From Planctomycetota bacterium (GTDB lineage: Bacteria > Planctomycetota > UBA1135 > GCA-002686595): a stretch of 21,495 nucleotides of DNA. The notes beneath the pieces were generated by a model. That model was not told where the DNA came from, searched no databases, and worked only from the letters and a program-made list of their open reading frames with translations. The DNA lies in NCBI GenBank assembly GCA_013140785.1, contig JABFRZ010000585.1, forward strand, positions 1 through 21,495. Direction: 5' to 3'. Numbering within the stretch: position 1 is the stretch's first letter; the number at the start of each line of letters is the position of its first letter. This document shows positions 14,400 through 21,495 of the stretch, in pieces. Position numbers and translations under genes: made by a program.

Positions 14400-15779
14400 T
14401 CACCGCCGACGTCGCCCCGGATTCTGTGCGCCGAGGCTCCCGTCCGGGTTGGCGCGCTGGGCGAAAACCAGACCGGCGGATTCGTCGGTCAGCCAGGTCA
14501 GGGTGAGCACGTTGCTCGTTGCGCGGGCAGCGAGCAGGCCGACGGGCTCGGGTCCGGAGAGCTCGGTCGCACCGAGGACGAGCGTGCCCTGCGCATCCAG
14601 GCGGTAGAGATGGATGGCCGCGTTGCCAGGGCTGGACGACTGGTCGGCAAGAACGAGCGACAGCGCGTTCGCGTGCCAACGCGCCTCGAAGCGCGAGAGG
14701 GCCGTGTGCAACAGCGGCGCGACGGCGAGGCCGTCGTCGCCCCAGAGGCGCTGGCCGAGCCCGGTCATGCGCTGTGCCCACACCTGCTGGCCGAACACGT
14801 CGTGACGCCAGGCGACGTAGAGATCATCGCCGTTTCGAGTGAGGGTCGGGTCGAACTGCCGCTGGCCGAGTAGCGAGACGCGCCGGCCCTCCGGCTCGAA
14901 GCGCAGCGCGCCATCTGCGGAGAGGTGCTGGAGGCGCAGCGGCACCGGGGTCCCCTCGGATTCGGCACCCTGCGTCCAGAGGACGAACAGGCCGCCCTCG
15001 CCGTCCGCGAGCGTCGCCGGCAACGTGTGCCGCGATGAGGGTGTCACCGCCGTGACTTGTACGGGCGCGGGCCACAGGACCGTGCCGCCGCCGGAGACTC
15101 GTGTCGTGCTGATCGCGCGCGTGTAGGCACCCGGTGAATCCCACACGAGGTAGACGCCGCCTGCGCCATCGTCGTGCATGGAGAGCACGCGGAAGTTCGA
15201 GCCCACGCCGGAGCCGACCGTCAGGGCCTGCGGCCAAACCGCGGTGCCCGCGATCGTGTAGCGCTGGACGACCATCGTGCCGGCCTGCACCCACAGCACG
15301 AGCGCGTCGCCGTCCGGCAAGCCGTGCAGGTGACTCAGCGCGCCACTCCCGAGCCCAGCGGGCGTGATGCCCGCGCCCCACAGCGCGGCGCCGCGGGCGT
15401 CGAAGCGCTGGACCGCCAGCGGTCCGCCCGAGAACTCGGGCGTGGCACCGGAGACCACGGCGCTGCCATCGGCGCAGACCGCGAGTCGCGGCGTCGGCGT
15501 GGTGCAGTTCGCGAAGGCGTGCACGACCAGGCCGCCCGCCATCAGGATCCGCCCCGCCGCGCTCACGCGCTGCACGCGCAGGGCGCCGAAGCACTGCTGG
15601 TCCACCCACGCCACCCAGGTCGAGCCGTCGGGGCCCAGAGCCATGGCGTGCTCCGCGCTCCCGATGCCGACGGTCTGGCCGAGCACCAGCGGTGCGGCGG
15701 GATCGGTAGGCCAGCCGGCGCGCGCCGCCGGGACGGCGAGCAACGCTGCGGTCAGGGTGAATCGCCGTAGAGAGGCCAT
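14400..15779 (-). CDS. Secreted beta-propeller-like protein, unknown function
   Basis: A 459-residue protein. ATG at 15779 gives a clean Sec signal (M-A-S-L-R-R-F-T-L-T-A-A-L-L then A-A-R-A-G); a GTG at 15818 is possible but would bury it. The body is a series of similar strands of the type V-x-R-x-x-A-x-G followed by W-x-x-x-V-x-V and then D-G-x-x-x-V-x-W-V, repeating about every 45-55 residues. This is the look of a beta-propeller whose blades begin with Gln-Arg-Leu/Phe-Asp-Ala-x-Gly. No catalytic motif is seen. It is probably exported or surface-associated. It ends just before the M50 remnant, shares its strand, and is inside the block bounded by the 161-bp repeats. No ribosome site is evident. 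Confidence 0.75.
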   Translation of the reverse strand: MASLRRFTLTAALLAVPAARAGWPTDPAAPLVLGQTVGIGSAEHAMALGPDGSTWVAWVDQQCFGALRVQRVSAAGRILMAGGLVVHAFANCTTPTPRLAVCADGSAVVSGATPEFSGGPLAVQRFDARGAALWGAGITPAGLGSGALSHLHGLPDGDALVLWVQAGTMVVQRYTIAGTAVWPQALTVGSGVGSNFRVLSMHDDGAGGVYLVWDSPGAYTRAISTTRVSGGGTVLWPAPVQVTAVTPSSRHTLPATLADGEGGLFVLWTQGAESEGTPVPLRLQHLSADGALRFEPEGRRVSLLGQRQFDPTLTRNGDDLYVAWRHDVFGQQVWAQRMTGLGQRLWGDDGLAVAPLLHTALSRFEARWHANALSLVLADQSSSPGNAAIHLYRLDAQGTLVLGATELSGPEPVGLLAARATSNVLTLTWLTDESAGLVFAQRANPDGSLGAQNPGRRRR

Positions 15780-15927
15780 GGGGGGCACCGGTCGAGGACT
15801 GGAATCACCAGCGGTCACGAGTACGCGCTGATTCTAGCCCAACTCCCGCTTGCCAAAGGGCGCAGAACCTGAGGTCCATCATGCTCGAGCCGCGTGCCTG
15901 CGTGTCGATCTCTGCGCCCTCGAGCGA
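15780..15927. other. Intergenic stretch before repeat copy 2
   Basis: About 150 bp upstream of the propeller-protein gene. It should hold that gene's minus-strand promoter, but no clear -35/-10 pair is visible and no gene is recognised. Together with repeat copy 2 it makes a gap of about 306 bp between intact genes. Confidence 0.4.
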
Positions 15928-16070
15928 GCGCGGGCGAGTTCGAGCTGTCCGTCTGCGTGCAAGCAATGCCCGAGCGCGACGACGAGTGGATCGCGCTCGC
16001 GCTCGCCGGCCAGCAGAGTTCATCCGAAGCGGCCACGCTGGTGCTGACGGGGATGAGCTTCCGCCCCTGA
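15928..16070 (+). pseudogene. Orphan C-terminal fragment of the SGNH-hydrolase-like gene
   Basis: In frame with the parent gene it reads A-G-E-F-E-L-S-V-C-V-Q-A-M-P-E-R-D-D-E-W and continues to T-G-M-S-F-R-P and a stop. It is uninterrupted for about 47 codons, but no start or upstream homology exists. Changed codons relative to the intact gene comprise three replacements (Pro to Cys, Val to Met, His to Arg) and four silent changes. It is therefore a duplicated tail, not a working gene. Confidence 0.85.
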
Positions 16071-16088
16071 GCGGCGGCTCTCGGCTCA
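15928..16088 (+). repeat. 161-bp direct repeat, copy 2
   Basis: Gap-free match to 11013-11173 with 9 mismatches. Its last three bases (TCA) are the stop codon of the minus-strand PqiA-like gene, so the match ends exactly at that gene's edge. The two copies bracket 4754 bp of sequence. Confidence 0.95.
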
Positions 16089-17045
16089 GGCCGCGCGCCG
16101 CGTCGAAGACTCCCGGCGCAGCGCCCAGGTGTCGCGCAGCGAGAGCGCCGCGGCGGCGAGGAGAACCCAGAAACCGCTGCGGGTCTCGACCGAGGCCAGC
16201 GCGCCGAGCTTGGCCACGACCACCAACAGCGCCAGCCCGAACACGTCCAGCATGGCCCACTTCTCGAGCTCGAGCACCGCGCGCGCGAAGCGCTCCGGCG
16301 CGCGGCTCCAGCGCAGCAGCACGATGCCAGCGAGGCGCGCCAGCGGCAGCAGCACGACGAAGAACAAGACGGCCGCGCCCAGCACGTACTCGCCCTCGTC
16401 GAGCATGCGGCGGCTGGCGCTCCAGACGGAGTACTCGTGGTCCCAGAAGCGAAACTTCTCGACCACCATGAGCGGCAGGAACAGTCCGAGCGCGAACAGA
16501 CACAGCGCCGTGAGGCTGGCCCAGCGCTCGGCGCGGTTCGCCACGGGCACGCGCACGAGCTCGCGCGGCGAGGTCAGCAGGCGTTGCACCGCTATCGTCG
16601 CGAGCATGGAGAGCAGGATCCCGGCTCCGAAGACGTAGATGCCGCGCTCGGCGTAGGCCTCGGACAGGATCCCGAGGTGCACCGAGCCGATCAGGATCGC
16701 GATCACGAACACGTCGAGCATCGACCAGCGCCCGAGGCGCTCGAGCGAACGCACGAGGCGCGTGCGGCGCTGCTCCTCGACCGGCCGGAACAAGACGAGC
16801 GCCAGCGCGCCCAGCTTCGTGATCGGGAAGACCACCGAGAACGCGAGCACGATCAGCGCCAGCAGCACCTCGCCCGAGCGCGCCAGGTCGGCGATGCCGC
16901 CGAGTACCGAATAGTCGTCGTGGGCGAGGCCGCTGCGCAGCGTCACCACCGGGAGCTCGAGGCCAGCCGCCAGCGTGCCGCACGCGAGCAGCAGCACGCC
17001 TACGGGCAGGAGCGGGCGACCGGACTCCTTCCAGAGCGAAGCCAT
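16086..17045 (-). CDS. PqiA-like (paraquat-inducible protein A family) membrane protein
   Basis: A 319-residue polytopic protein containing two PqiA units. Each has a Y-S-V segment (residues 45-47 and 205-207), a hydrophobic helix pair, and the family signature W-x-M-L-D-V-F (107-113 and 263-269). PqiA proteins are inner-membrane partners in envelope lipid-transport and stress systems with MCE-domain proteins (PqiB); no MCE gene is present here. The cysteine zinc-ribbon found at the start of E. coli PqiA is missing. ATG 17045 was chosen because the membrane domain begins right after it; the frame extends to 17084 without homology. It follows the Ser/Thr kinase gene by 61 bp on the same strand and may share its transcript. 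Its stop codon is part of repeat copy 2. Confidence 0.85.
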   Translation of the reverse strand: MASLWKESGRPLLPVGVLLLACGTLAAGLELPVVTLRSGLAHDDYSVLGGIADLARSGEVLLALIVLAFSVVFPITKLGALALVLFRPVEEQRRTRLVRSLERLGRWSMLDVFVIAILIGSVHLGILSEAYAERGIYVFGAGILLSMLATIAVQRLLTSPRELVRVPVANRAERWASLTALCLFALGLFLPLMVVEKFRFWDHEYSVWSASRRMLDEGEYVLGAAVLFFVVLLPLARLAGIVLLRWSRAPERFARAVLELEKWAMLDVFGLALLVVVAKLGALASVETRSGFWVLLAAAALSLRDTWALRRESSTRRAA

Positions 17046-17106
17046 GGCCAGGCGAGTCTCCCGGACGGGCGCCGGGGGACGCAACCCTCGTCCGCGGAGC
17101 CCGGCC

Positions 17107-18708
17107 TCAGGTGCGCCGGAGCCAGAAGCGGAACGCCAGCGCCGAGGCGCCCACCAGCACGAGCAGGATCGCGCCGTTGACCGCCAGGGCGGTCTGGGCC
17201 GTGCGCCGGAAGTCGAGCGAGCTCGACTCGTTGAGCTCGGTCACGATCTGGCTGCACAAGCCGAGGATCACCTTGTAGATCGCGTCGTATTCCTGGTCGA
17301 GCGCGCCGCCGATGCGGCCGGCGCCGTTGATCGTGTTCCAGCGCTGCATCGTGACCGCGAGGAACCGATCAATCTCGGTGCCCAGTCGTTCGAGCTGCTC
17401 GGCCCGCGCCGGCTCGCGCGCCGCCGCCTGCTCCACGCTCGGAACGCCGCCCTCCAGGGCGTCGGCGACGCGCTTGGCGGAGCGATTGAGCGGCACCAGC
17501 ACGTCGCGCTGCAGATCCTGGCTCTCGTCGCCCGCGACCACTTCCTCGAACCACAAGTGCGCGTCGGCCACGTCGGTGCGTATGTTCTCGCACATCTGCA
17601 TCAACGCGATCTTGGGTTCGCGCGAGTCGTTCGCGCGCAAGAAGGAGTAGTAGCTCAGGGCCGAGCCCAGCACGAGCGCGAGCACGACCGCCAGCAACCC
17701 CACTACGGCCAGCGGATTCCGGCGCACGAAGCGCTCGAAGCGGTAGGAAGCGCTCGGCGGACGCGCCTTGATCGGCTCGCGCCGTAGGTAGCGCTCGACG
17801 TCGGCCGCCAGCTCGGCCGCGGACGAATAGCGCCGATCGCGTTCGCGCTCGAGCGCCTTGATGGTGATCCAATCGAGGTCGCCGCGCACCAGGGCTTGCA
17901 GGGCCGAGCGATCGGTGCGGCGCTTGGCGGCAACCTCCTCGGCCTCCTTGCGCAGCCGCGTCAGGCGCGAGCTCGGACGGGCCGACTCCTCCTCGCGCAC
18001 GGAGCGCAGGAGCTTGGGCAACCCGCCATCGGTGACGTGACGATCGTGGGGCGGCTGACCCACGATCAGCTCGAACAGCACCACGCCGAGCGAGTAGACG
18101 TCGGCGCGCGCGTCGATCTCGTCCGAGGGCAACTCGATCTGCTCGGGACTCATGTAGCGCGGCGTGCCAAGGAACTGGCCCTCGCGCGTGAGCAGGTTCG
18201 CGCTGGCGTTCTCGGTGCGCAGGATCTTCGCCAGGCCGAAGTCGATCACCATCGGAACGTGGCGCCCATCCTGGCTCGATACCAGGACGTTCGAGGGCTT
18301 CACGTCGCGGTGCAGGATGCCGCGCTGGTGCGCGTGGTGGATCGCGCGACAGACCGTGACGAAGAGCTCCAGGCGCTCGCGCACGGTGAGGCGGTTGCGG
18401 TCGCAGTAGTCGGTGATGGGCTCGCCGGCGACGTACTCCATCACGAAGTACGGGCGCCCTGTCTCGGTCTGGCCCGCGTCGAAAACTTTGGCGACGTTCG
18501 GGTGGTTCATCAGCGCGAGCATCTGACGCTCTTGCGAAAAGCGCACGAGCACCTCGCGCGTGTCCATGCCCAGCTTGACGAGCTTGAGCGCCGCCTTGCG
18601 TCGGAACGGCTCGCTCTGCTGCACCAGGTACACGGTGCCGACGCCGCCCTGGCCTAGGACGTCGAGAATCCGGTAGGGACCGATCTCCGTGGGGTGGCTG
18701 GTGAACAT
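17107..18708 (-). CDS. Transmembrane Ser/Thr protein kinase with periplasmic sensor-like domain
   Basis: A 533-residue Hanks-type kinase. It has the glycine loop G-Q-G-G-V-G at 19-24, Lys42 (A-L-K-L-V), H-R-D-V-K-P-S-N at 133-140, D-F-G at 156-158, and S-P-E at 187-189, so all catalytic residues are present. The post-kinase segment L-D-W-I-T-I-K-A-L-E-R-E-R at 288-300 and the R-P-P-S-A-S-Y-R-F run near 316-324 are typical of planctomycete-type kinases. A helix at about 332-354 is followed by about 150 external residues, then a second helix at about 507-527 and a short R-R-T tail. The external part is helical, with D-A-H-L-W-F-E-E at 382-389, resembling four-helix-bundle sensor domains. ATG 18708 directly precedes the domain. 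The ligand and phosphorylation targets are unknown. Confidence 0.93.
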   Translation of the reverse strand: MFTSHPTEIGPYRILDVLGQGGVGTVYLVQQSEPFRRKAALKLVKLGMDTREVLVRFSQERQMLALMNHPNVAKVFDAGQTETGRPYFVMEYVAGEPITDYCDRNRLTVRERLELFVTVCRAIHHAHQRGILHRDVKPSNVLVSSQDGRHVPMVIDFGLAKILRTENASANLLTREGQFLGTPRYMSPEQIELPSDEIDARADVYSLGVVLFELIVGQPPHDRHVTDGGLPKLLRSVREEESARPSSRLTRLRKEAEEVAAKRRTDRSALQALVRGDLDWITIKALERERDRRYSSAAELAADVERYLRREPIKARPPSASYRFERFVRRNPLAVVGLLAVVLALVLGSALSYYSFLRANDSREPKIALMQMCENIRTDVADAHLWFEEVVAGDESQDLQRDVLVPLNRSAKRVADALEGGVPSVEQAAAREPARAEQLERLGTEIDRFLAVTMQRWNTINGAGRIGGALDQEYDAIYKVILGLCSQIVTELNESSSLDFRRTAQTALAVNGAILLVLVGASALAFRFWLRRT

Positions 18709-18832
18709 CCTGTGCTCGATCAGGCTGGGCACAACTACAAGGCTACCCCATGTCCGGAAGTTGGAACGGCTAGGCCTGGTTCCCTGGAAGGATGCCACAT
18801 TTTTTCCCCGGTCCCTACCTGCGACGGCCGCG

Positions 18833-19684
18833 TCAGGGAGCCCGCGGATCGAGCTCCGTGTCGGTGCTCGGAGGAGTTCGACTTTCGCCCGCGGGAAAGC
18901 GAACGCGCCCACGCTCTCCGCCCTTGCGTGCGGGATCGACGCGCTTCAGCACGAACCGGCGCAGCAGCGTGAGAGGTCGTGCCAGACCGCCATGCAGGCG
19001 CACCAGGAACGGCTTTCGCCGCGCGAGCGCGAGCTCCCCGGGCGTCAACAGGTCCGGGCGACAACGCAGGCGCAGCTTCGTGAGGTGGTAGCGGTCACCG
19101 GCCTGGAAGCGGCGCGCGATCCAGGACACGGGCCAGCGTCCGCGCAACCGAGCGAACGGACAGCGCCAGGAAATCTGGAAGTCGAACAGGTAGGGACGAG
19201 AGTCGCTCCCGACCAGCACGTTCTCGCACTTCTCGAGATCGACGTAGGCCAGGCCGCGGCGGTGGATCTCGGCCAGGCCCGCCGCCAGGCGCGGGAAAAA
19301 ATCGTCGGGCACGCGCTCGCCGCGCTCGAGCGGATGTCCCTCGATGAACTCGTGCGTGATCCCGTGCCGGCCCCAGCGTCCGGTGAAGCGCGGCACGATG
19401 TCGAGGTCGTCCACCTCGCTGAAAACCGCCGATTCGTGCCAGGAGTGCAGGCGCCCGATCCACGCGAGCGGCAAGCCGCACAGGGAAGCCCGACGGCCGA
19501 TCTTCAGCACGATCTTGCGCGGCTCATCCCCGCCCAGGGTCTCGTACAGCGCCGTGTAGGCGAAGAAGTCGTGCTTGAAGATGCGCACCAGGCCGTAACG
19601 CGCGCGCGCGAGCTCGATCTCCGCCGGCGGAGGTTCCTTGCCCAAGGCCAGGAGCCAGCTCGGTGTAGCGCGTTCCTCGGACAA
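18833..19684 (-). CDS. InaA/RIO-like small kinase (lipopolysaccharide-kinase-type fold)
   Basis: A 283-residue protein with the core of the RIO/InaA/Kdo-kinase group. Lys61 lies in the V-L-K strand, Glu84 in S-W-H-E-S, a catalytic loop Y-V-D-L-E-K-C-E-N spans 147-155 (Asp149, Asn155), and D-F-Q at 168-170 stands where D-F-G is usual. The short length and basic C-terminal region suggest association with the membrane surface. Members phosphorylate lipopolysaccharide core sugars or unknown substrates. The start is TTG at 19684, taken because homology begins near there and a GAGAG stretch precedes it; this is uncertain. It is divergent from the glycosyltransferase (232 bp), which supports an envelope-glycan role, and is 124 bp upstream of the Ser/Thr kinase on the same strand. 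Confidence 0.75.
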   Translation of the reverse strand: MSEERATPSWLLALGKEPPPAEIELARARYGLVRIFKHDFFAYTALYETLGGDEPRKIVLKIGRRASLCGLPLAWIGRLHSWHESAVFSEVDDLDIVPRFTGRWGRHGITHEFIEGHPLERGERVPDDFFPRLAAGLAEIHRRGLAYVDLEKCENVLVGSDSRPYLFDFQISWRCPFARLRGRWPVSWIARRFQAGDRYHLTKLRLRCRPDLLTPGELALARRKPFLVRLHGGLARPLTLLRRFVLKRVDPARKGGERGRVRFPAGESRTPPSTDTELDPRAP

Positions 19685-19916
19685 GGCGTGGGATCTCTCG
19701 ACGCCCGAGTCTACGGACTAGGGGCGAACGCTCCGCACGCGCGGCTCGGAATCCGCGCGAGGAGAAGCGCCTGTGAGGCCGCGCTGCGTGTGTCCCCTCG
19801 ACGCGTCGCGGCGCTAGCCCGGTCGGGCGAGGCCGCTCGCGCGCGAAGCCGCAGCAGGGACTCTTTCGACGGGCTGCTAGACTGGGCCCGACGTTCCGGA
19901 TTGGCCAACGCCGCGC

Positions 19917-21425
19917 ATGACCTCGGAGCACCCCCGCGACCGGCTGGCCCTGGCGCTCGCTCTCCTGCAGCTCCTGCTCGGCCTCTTGTGGGGCGGCTTC
20001 CACGAGATCGGGGGGCTGATCACCGAGACCGACTTCTACGGGATGTACGCGCCGGGAGCGCAGGCCCTGGCGCGCGGCGAACCCTACGACTACACGCGCA
20101 GCGGACCGGGGCTCTCGGCTCTCCTCGCGCTGTTCTGGGCCGGGGGCGCCGACCTCTTCGTGGTGGCGAAGTGCGTTGCGGCTGTATCCTTGGCGGCGCT
20201 CGGACTCGCGGCCTACTTCGTCGGCTCGCGCGCGGCCTCGACGCGGGTCGGGCTGGCTCTGCAGGGGCTCGTGTACCTCGTGCTGCAGCGCTTCGCCTTC
20301 GTGGCGGGCAACGACGTGCCGGCTGCGGCGCTGGCCTGGATGGCGCTGGCGCTGTTGGCCATGCACTCGCGGCCGACGACGCGCACGTGCTTGGTGGCAG
20401 GGCTGTGCGCCGGGCTCTCGTTCCTCACGCGCTACACGGGGTTCGCGCTGGTCGTGGCCGTCGCCGGCGCGTTACTCGTCTTCCTGCGTCCCTGGGATCT
20501 TCGCGCGCGCCTGCGCGCGACGGGCACATTCCTGGGCGGCGCGCTGCTGGCAGTGTCTCCGTGGCTGATCGCGAGTCAGGTCTGGTTCGGGACTCCGCTG
20601 CACAACAAGGCCTACGCGTTGATCGCACTGGACGCCTTCGCTGGCAGCGGCGATCGCTACGACCAGGGACTGCTGGAGCGGATGGAGGAGCGCTTTCACT
20701 CCCTGGGCGACGTGCTGCGTCACGATCCGCTGCAACTCGCCGGCTACTACGTCTTCGACTTCTTCGAGGACGCGAACCAGCTGCTCCAGGACGTGGTTCT
20801 GTTTCCCGCCTACCTATGGGTCGGGCTCGGGCTGGCGCTGCTCGGAACGCGCGCCTTGGCACGGCGCTGGTTGCTCGGATTGGTCGCGCTCTTCGCGCTG
20901 CTTTGCTTCGCGAGCGCGGCCCTCGCGCCCTACCAGGCCCGCTACTTCCACGCGCTCGTACCGGCGCTGCTCCTGCCGGTCGCGGCCGCCTTCGCCGAGC
21001 CGTGGACGCTCGGGAGCCGCGCCCTCGGCGCGTTCCAGCGCGCGATGGTGGCTGTCGCCGTGCTCGTGATCGCCGGCGGGTCGGCATACAAGACGCACGA
21101 ATACTTGACCAGCGAGCCGACCGAGCTCTTGGACGCGCGCGTGGTTCTGGCGCAACACGGGCGGCCGGGCGAGCGCTTGATGGCGCGCAAGCCACACCTC
21201 GGCTCCATGACTGGGCTCGAGACACTCGGGGTCCCCGCGGGGAATCTCACGCGCGTGCTCGAGCTGGCGCGCCTCCGTGGAGTCCGCTACCTCTACGTGG
21301 GGCCCGCCGAGGTCAAGCTGAACCAGGAGCTGGCGCCCCTGGCCGCGGCGGAGGGCGTACCCGATTCGCTGCGCCTCCTGCACCGGCACGAATCGCCGAA
21401 CGCCTGCTTGTACGCGCTCGAGTGA
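19917..21425 (+). CDS. GT-C fold membrane glycosyltransferase (family 39-like)
   Basis: A 502-residue protein with about ten or more hydrophobic helices. The first extracytoplasmic loop after helix one carries E-T-D-F-Y-G-M-Y at 37-44; Asp39 is in the position of the catalytic acidic residue of GT-C enzymes (ArnT/PMT type). The next segment, A-L-A-R-G-E-P-Y-D-Y, matches the usual family pattern, as does the F-L-T-R-Y-T-G motif near residue 169 at a membrane boundary. A soluble C-terminal domain of about 110 residues follows. Such enzymes transfer sugars from polyprenyl-phosphate donors to lipids or proteins outside the cytoplasmic membrane. ATG 19917 is the clear start. The divergent InaA-like kinase suggests a shared envelope-glycan role. 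A terminator follows the stop. Confidence 0.85.
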   Translation: MTSEHPRDRLALALALLQLLLGLLWGGFHEIGGLITETDFYGMYAPGAQALARGEPYDYTRSGPGLSALLALFWAGGADLFVVAKCVAAVSLAALGLAAYFVGSRAASTRVGLALQGLVYLVLQRFAFVAGNDVPAAALAWMALALLAMHSRPTTRTCLVAGLCAGLSFLTRYTGFALVVAVAGALLVFLRPWDLRARLRATGTFLGGALLAVSPWLIASQVWFGTPLHNKAYALIALDAFAGSGDRYDQGLLERMEERFHSLGDVLRHDPLQLAGYYVFDFFEDANQLLQDVVLFPAYLWVGLGLALLGTRALARRWLLGLVALFALLCFASAALAPYQARYFHALVPALLLPVAAAFAEPWTLGSRALGAFQRAMVAVAVLVIAGGSAYKTHEYLTSEPTELLDARVVLAQHGRPGERLMARKPHLGSMTGLETLGVPAGNLTRVLELARLRGVRYLYVGPAEVKLNQELAPLAAAEGVPDSLRLLHRHESPNACLYALE

Positions 21426-21454
21426 GCCCTGGCGTAGGCCAGAAGGCTGTTTTT
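21425..21454 (+). terminator. Rho-independent terminator of the glycosyltransferase gene
   Basis: The stem AGCC-CTGGC pairs with GCCAG-AA-GGCT (nine pairs with a two-base bulge) around a GTAG loop, followed by G and five T residues. It overlaps the last base of the TGA stop. This is the only convincing intrinsic terminator seen in the window. Confidence 0.7.
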
Positions 21455-21495
21455 ATATACTTGTTCGTATAATACTTGGAGGTATAGTCGCCTCC
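21455..21495 (+). promoter_or_regulatory. AT-rich window end with possible promoter
   Basis: Directly after the terminator the base composition turns AT-rich, unlike the rest of the window. It contains a consensus-like -10 hexamer TATAAT (21468-21473) inside an imperfect palindrome TATAC-TTGTTC-GTATA, then GGAGG and CCTCC arms that could pair. No good -35 hexamer is found at the right distance. It may be the promoter of a gene beyond the window or the edge of a foreign element. Confidence 0.35.

Noticed and set aside
11013..16088. The repeat-bounded block as a classical insertion sequence or transposon
   Set aside because: No transposase, no terminal inverted repeats at the edges, and the 161-bp duplication is far longer than normal target-site duplications.
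15805..16983. 392-codon minus-strand frame covering repeat copy 2 and most of the PqiA-like gene
   Set aside because: Non-homologous translation; the PqiA-like protein is read in a different frame with two clear family motifs.
18689..21472. Very long plus-strand open frame of 927 codons over the kinases and glycosyltransferase
   Set aside because: It overlaps three well-supported genes in other frames; its translation is Arg/Ala-rich low-complexity sequence typical of shadow frames in GC-rich DNA.
1..21495. CRISPR arrays, tRNA and rRNA genes
   Set aside because: No regularly spaced short repeats and no recognisable tRNA cloverleaf or rRNA core motifs were seen on reading; a covariance-model scan was not possible here.

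Overview
The window is a high-GC (roughly two-thirds or more G+C by eye) bacterial chromosomal segment with 16 recognisable intact or edge-truncated protein genes, one decayed protease gene and no RNA genes that I can see. The lineage is probably Planctomycetota or a neighbouring group. The evidence is the Ser/Thr kinase with the characteristic post-kinase tail running into a membrane helix, a secreted sulfatase, carboxypeptidase-regulatory-like repeats and many lipoproteins. This is inference from gene style, not a placement by marker genes.

Layout. 1-1062 (+): 3' part of a protein built of carboxypeptidase-regulatory-like repeats. 1072-2830 (-): a lipoprotein, a rhodanese and a peroxiredoxin-like gene interrupted by an in-frame TGA. 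2937-5985 (+): YciB-type membrane protein, EamA-type transporter, sulfatase. 6010-8301 (-): a two-domain flavoenzyme of the salicylyl-CoA 5-hydroxylase / 2-aminobenzoyl-CoA monooxygenase-reductase type. 8418-11155 (+): small membrane-anchored protein, peroxiredoxin, SGNH-hydrolase-like protein. 11174-15927: a segment with an M6-like metalloprotease lipoprotein (+), a broken M50 protease (-) and a secreted propeller-like protein (-). 15928-16088: a second copy of the last 161 bp of the SGNH gene region. 16086-19684 (-): PqiA-like protein, Ser/Thr kinase, InaA/RIO-like kinase. 19917-21425 (+): GT-C (family 39-like) membrane glycosyltransferase, followed by a good intrinsic terminator and an AT-rich end.

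Two observations stand out. First, the peroxiredoxin-like gene at 2258-2830 has TGA exactly where homologues carry the catalytic cysteine. The frame continues unbroken on both sides, and a 7-bp hairpin with an AGUU loop lies 25 nt after the TGA, matching the bacterial SECIS model. I read it as a selenoprotein that ordinary gene callers would split or truncate. Second, a 161-bp direct repeat (9 mismatches by hand alignment) brackets about 4.75 kb of accessory sequence, and the second copy abuts the convergent PqiA-like gene, so the bracketed block appears to have separated the SGNH gene from its former neighbour.

Most other genes concern the cell envelope (septation-protein-like, transporter, glycosyltransferase, PqiA, sensor kinase, lipoproteins) or thiol redox chemistry (selenoprotein candidate, rhodanese, peroxiredoxin).
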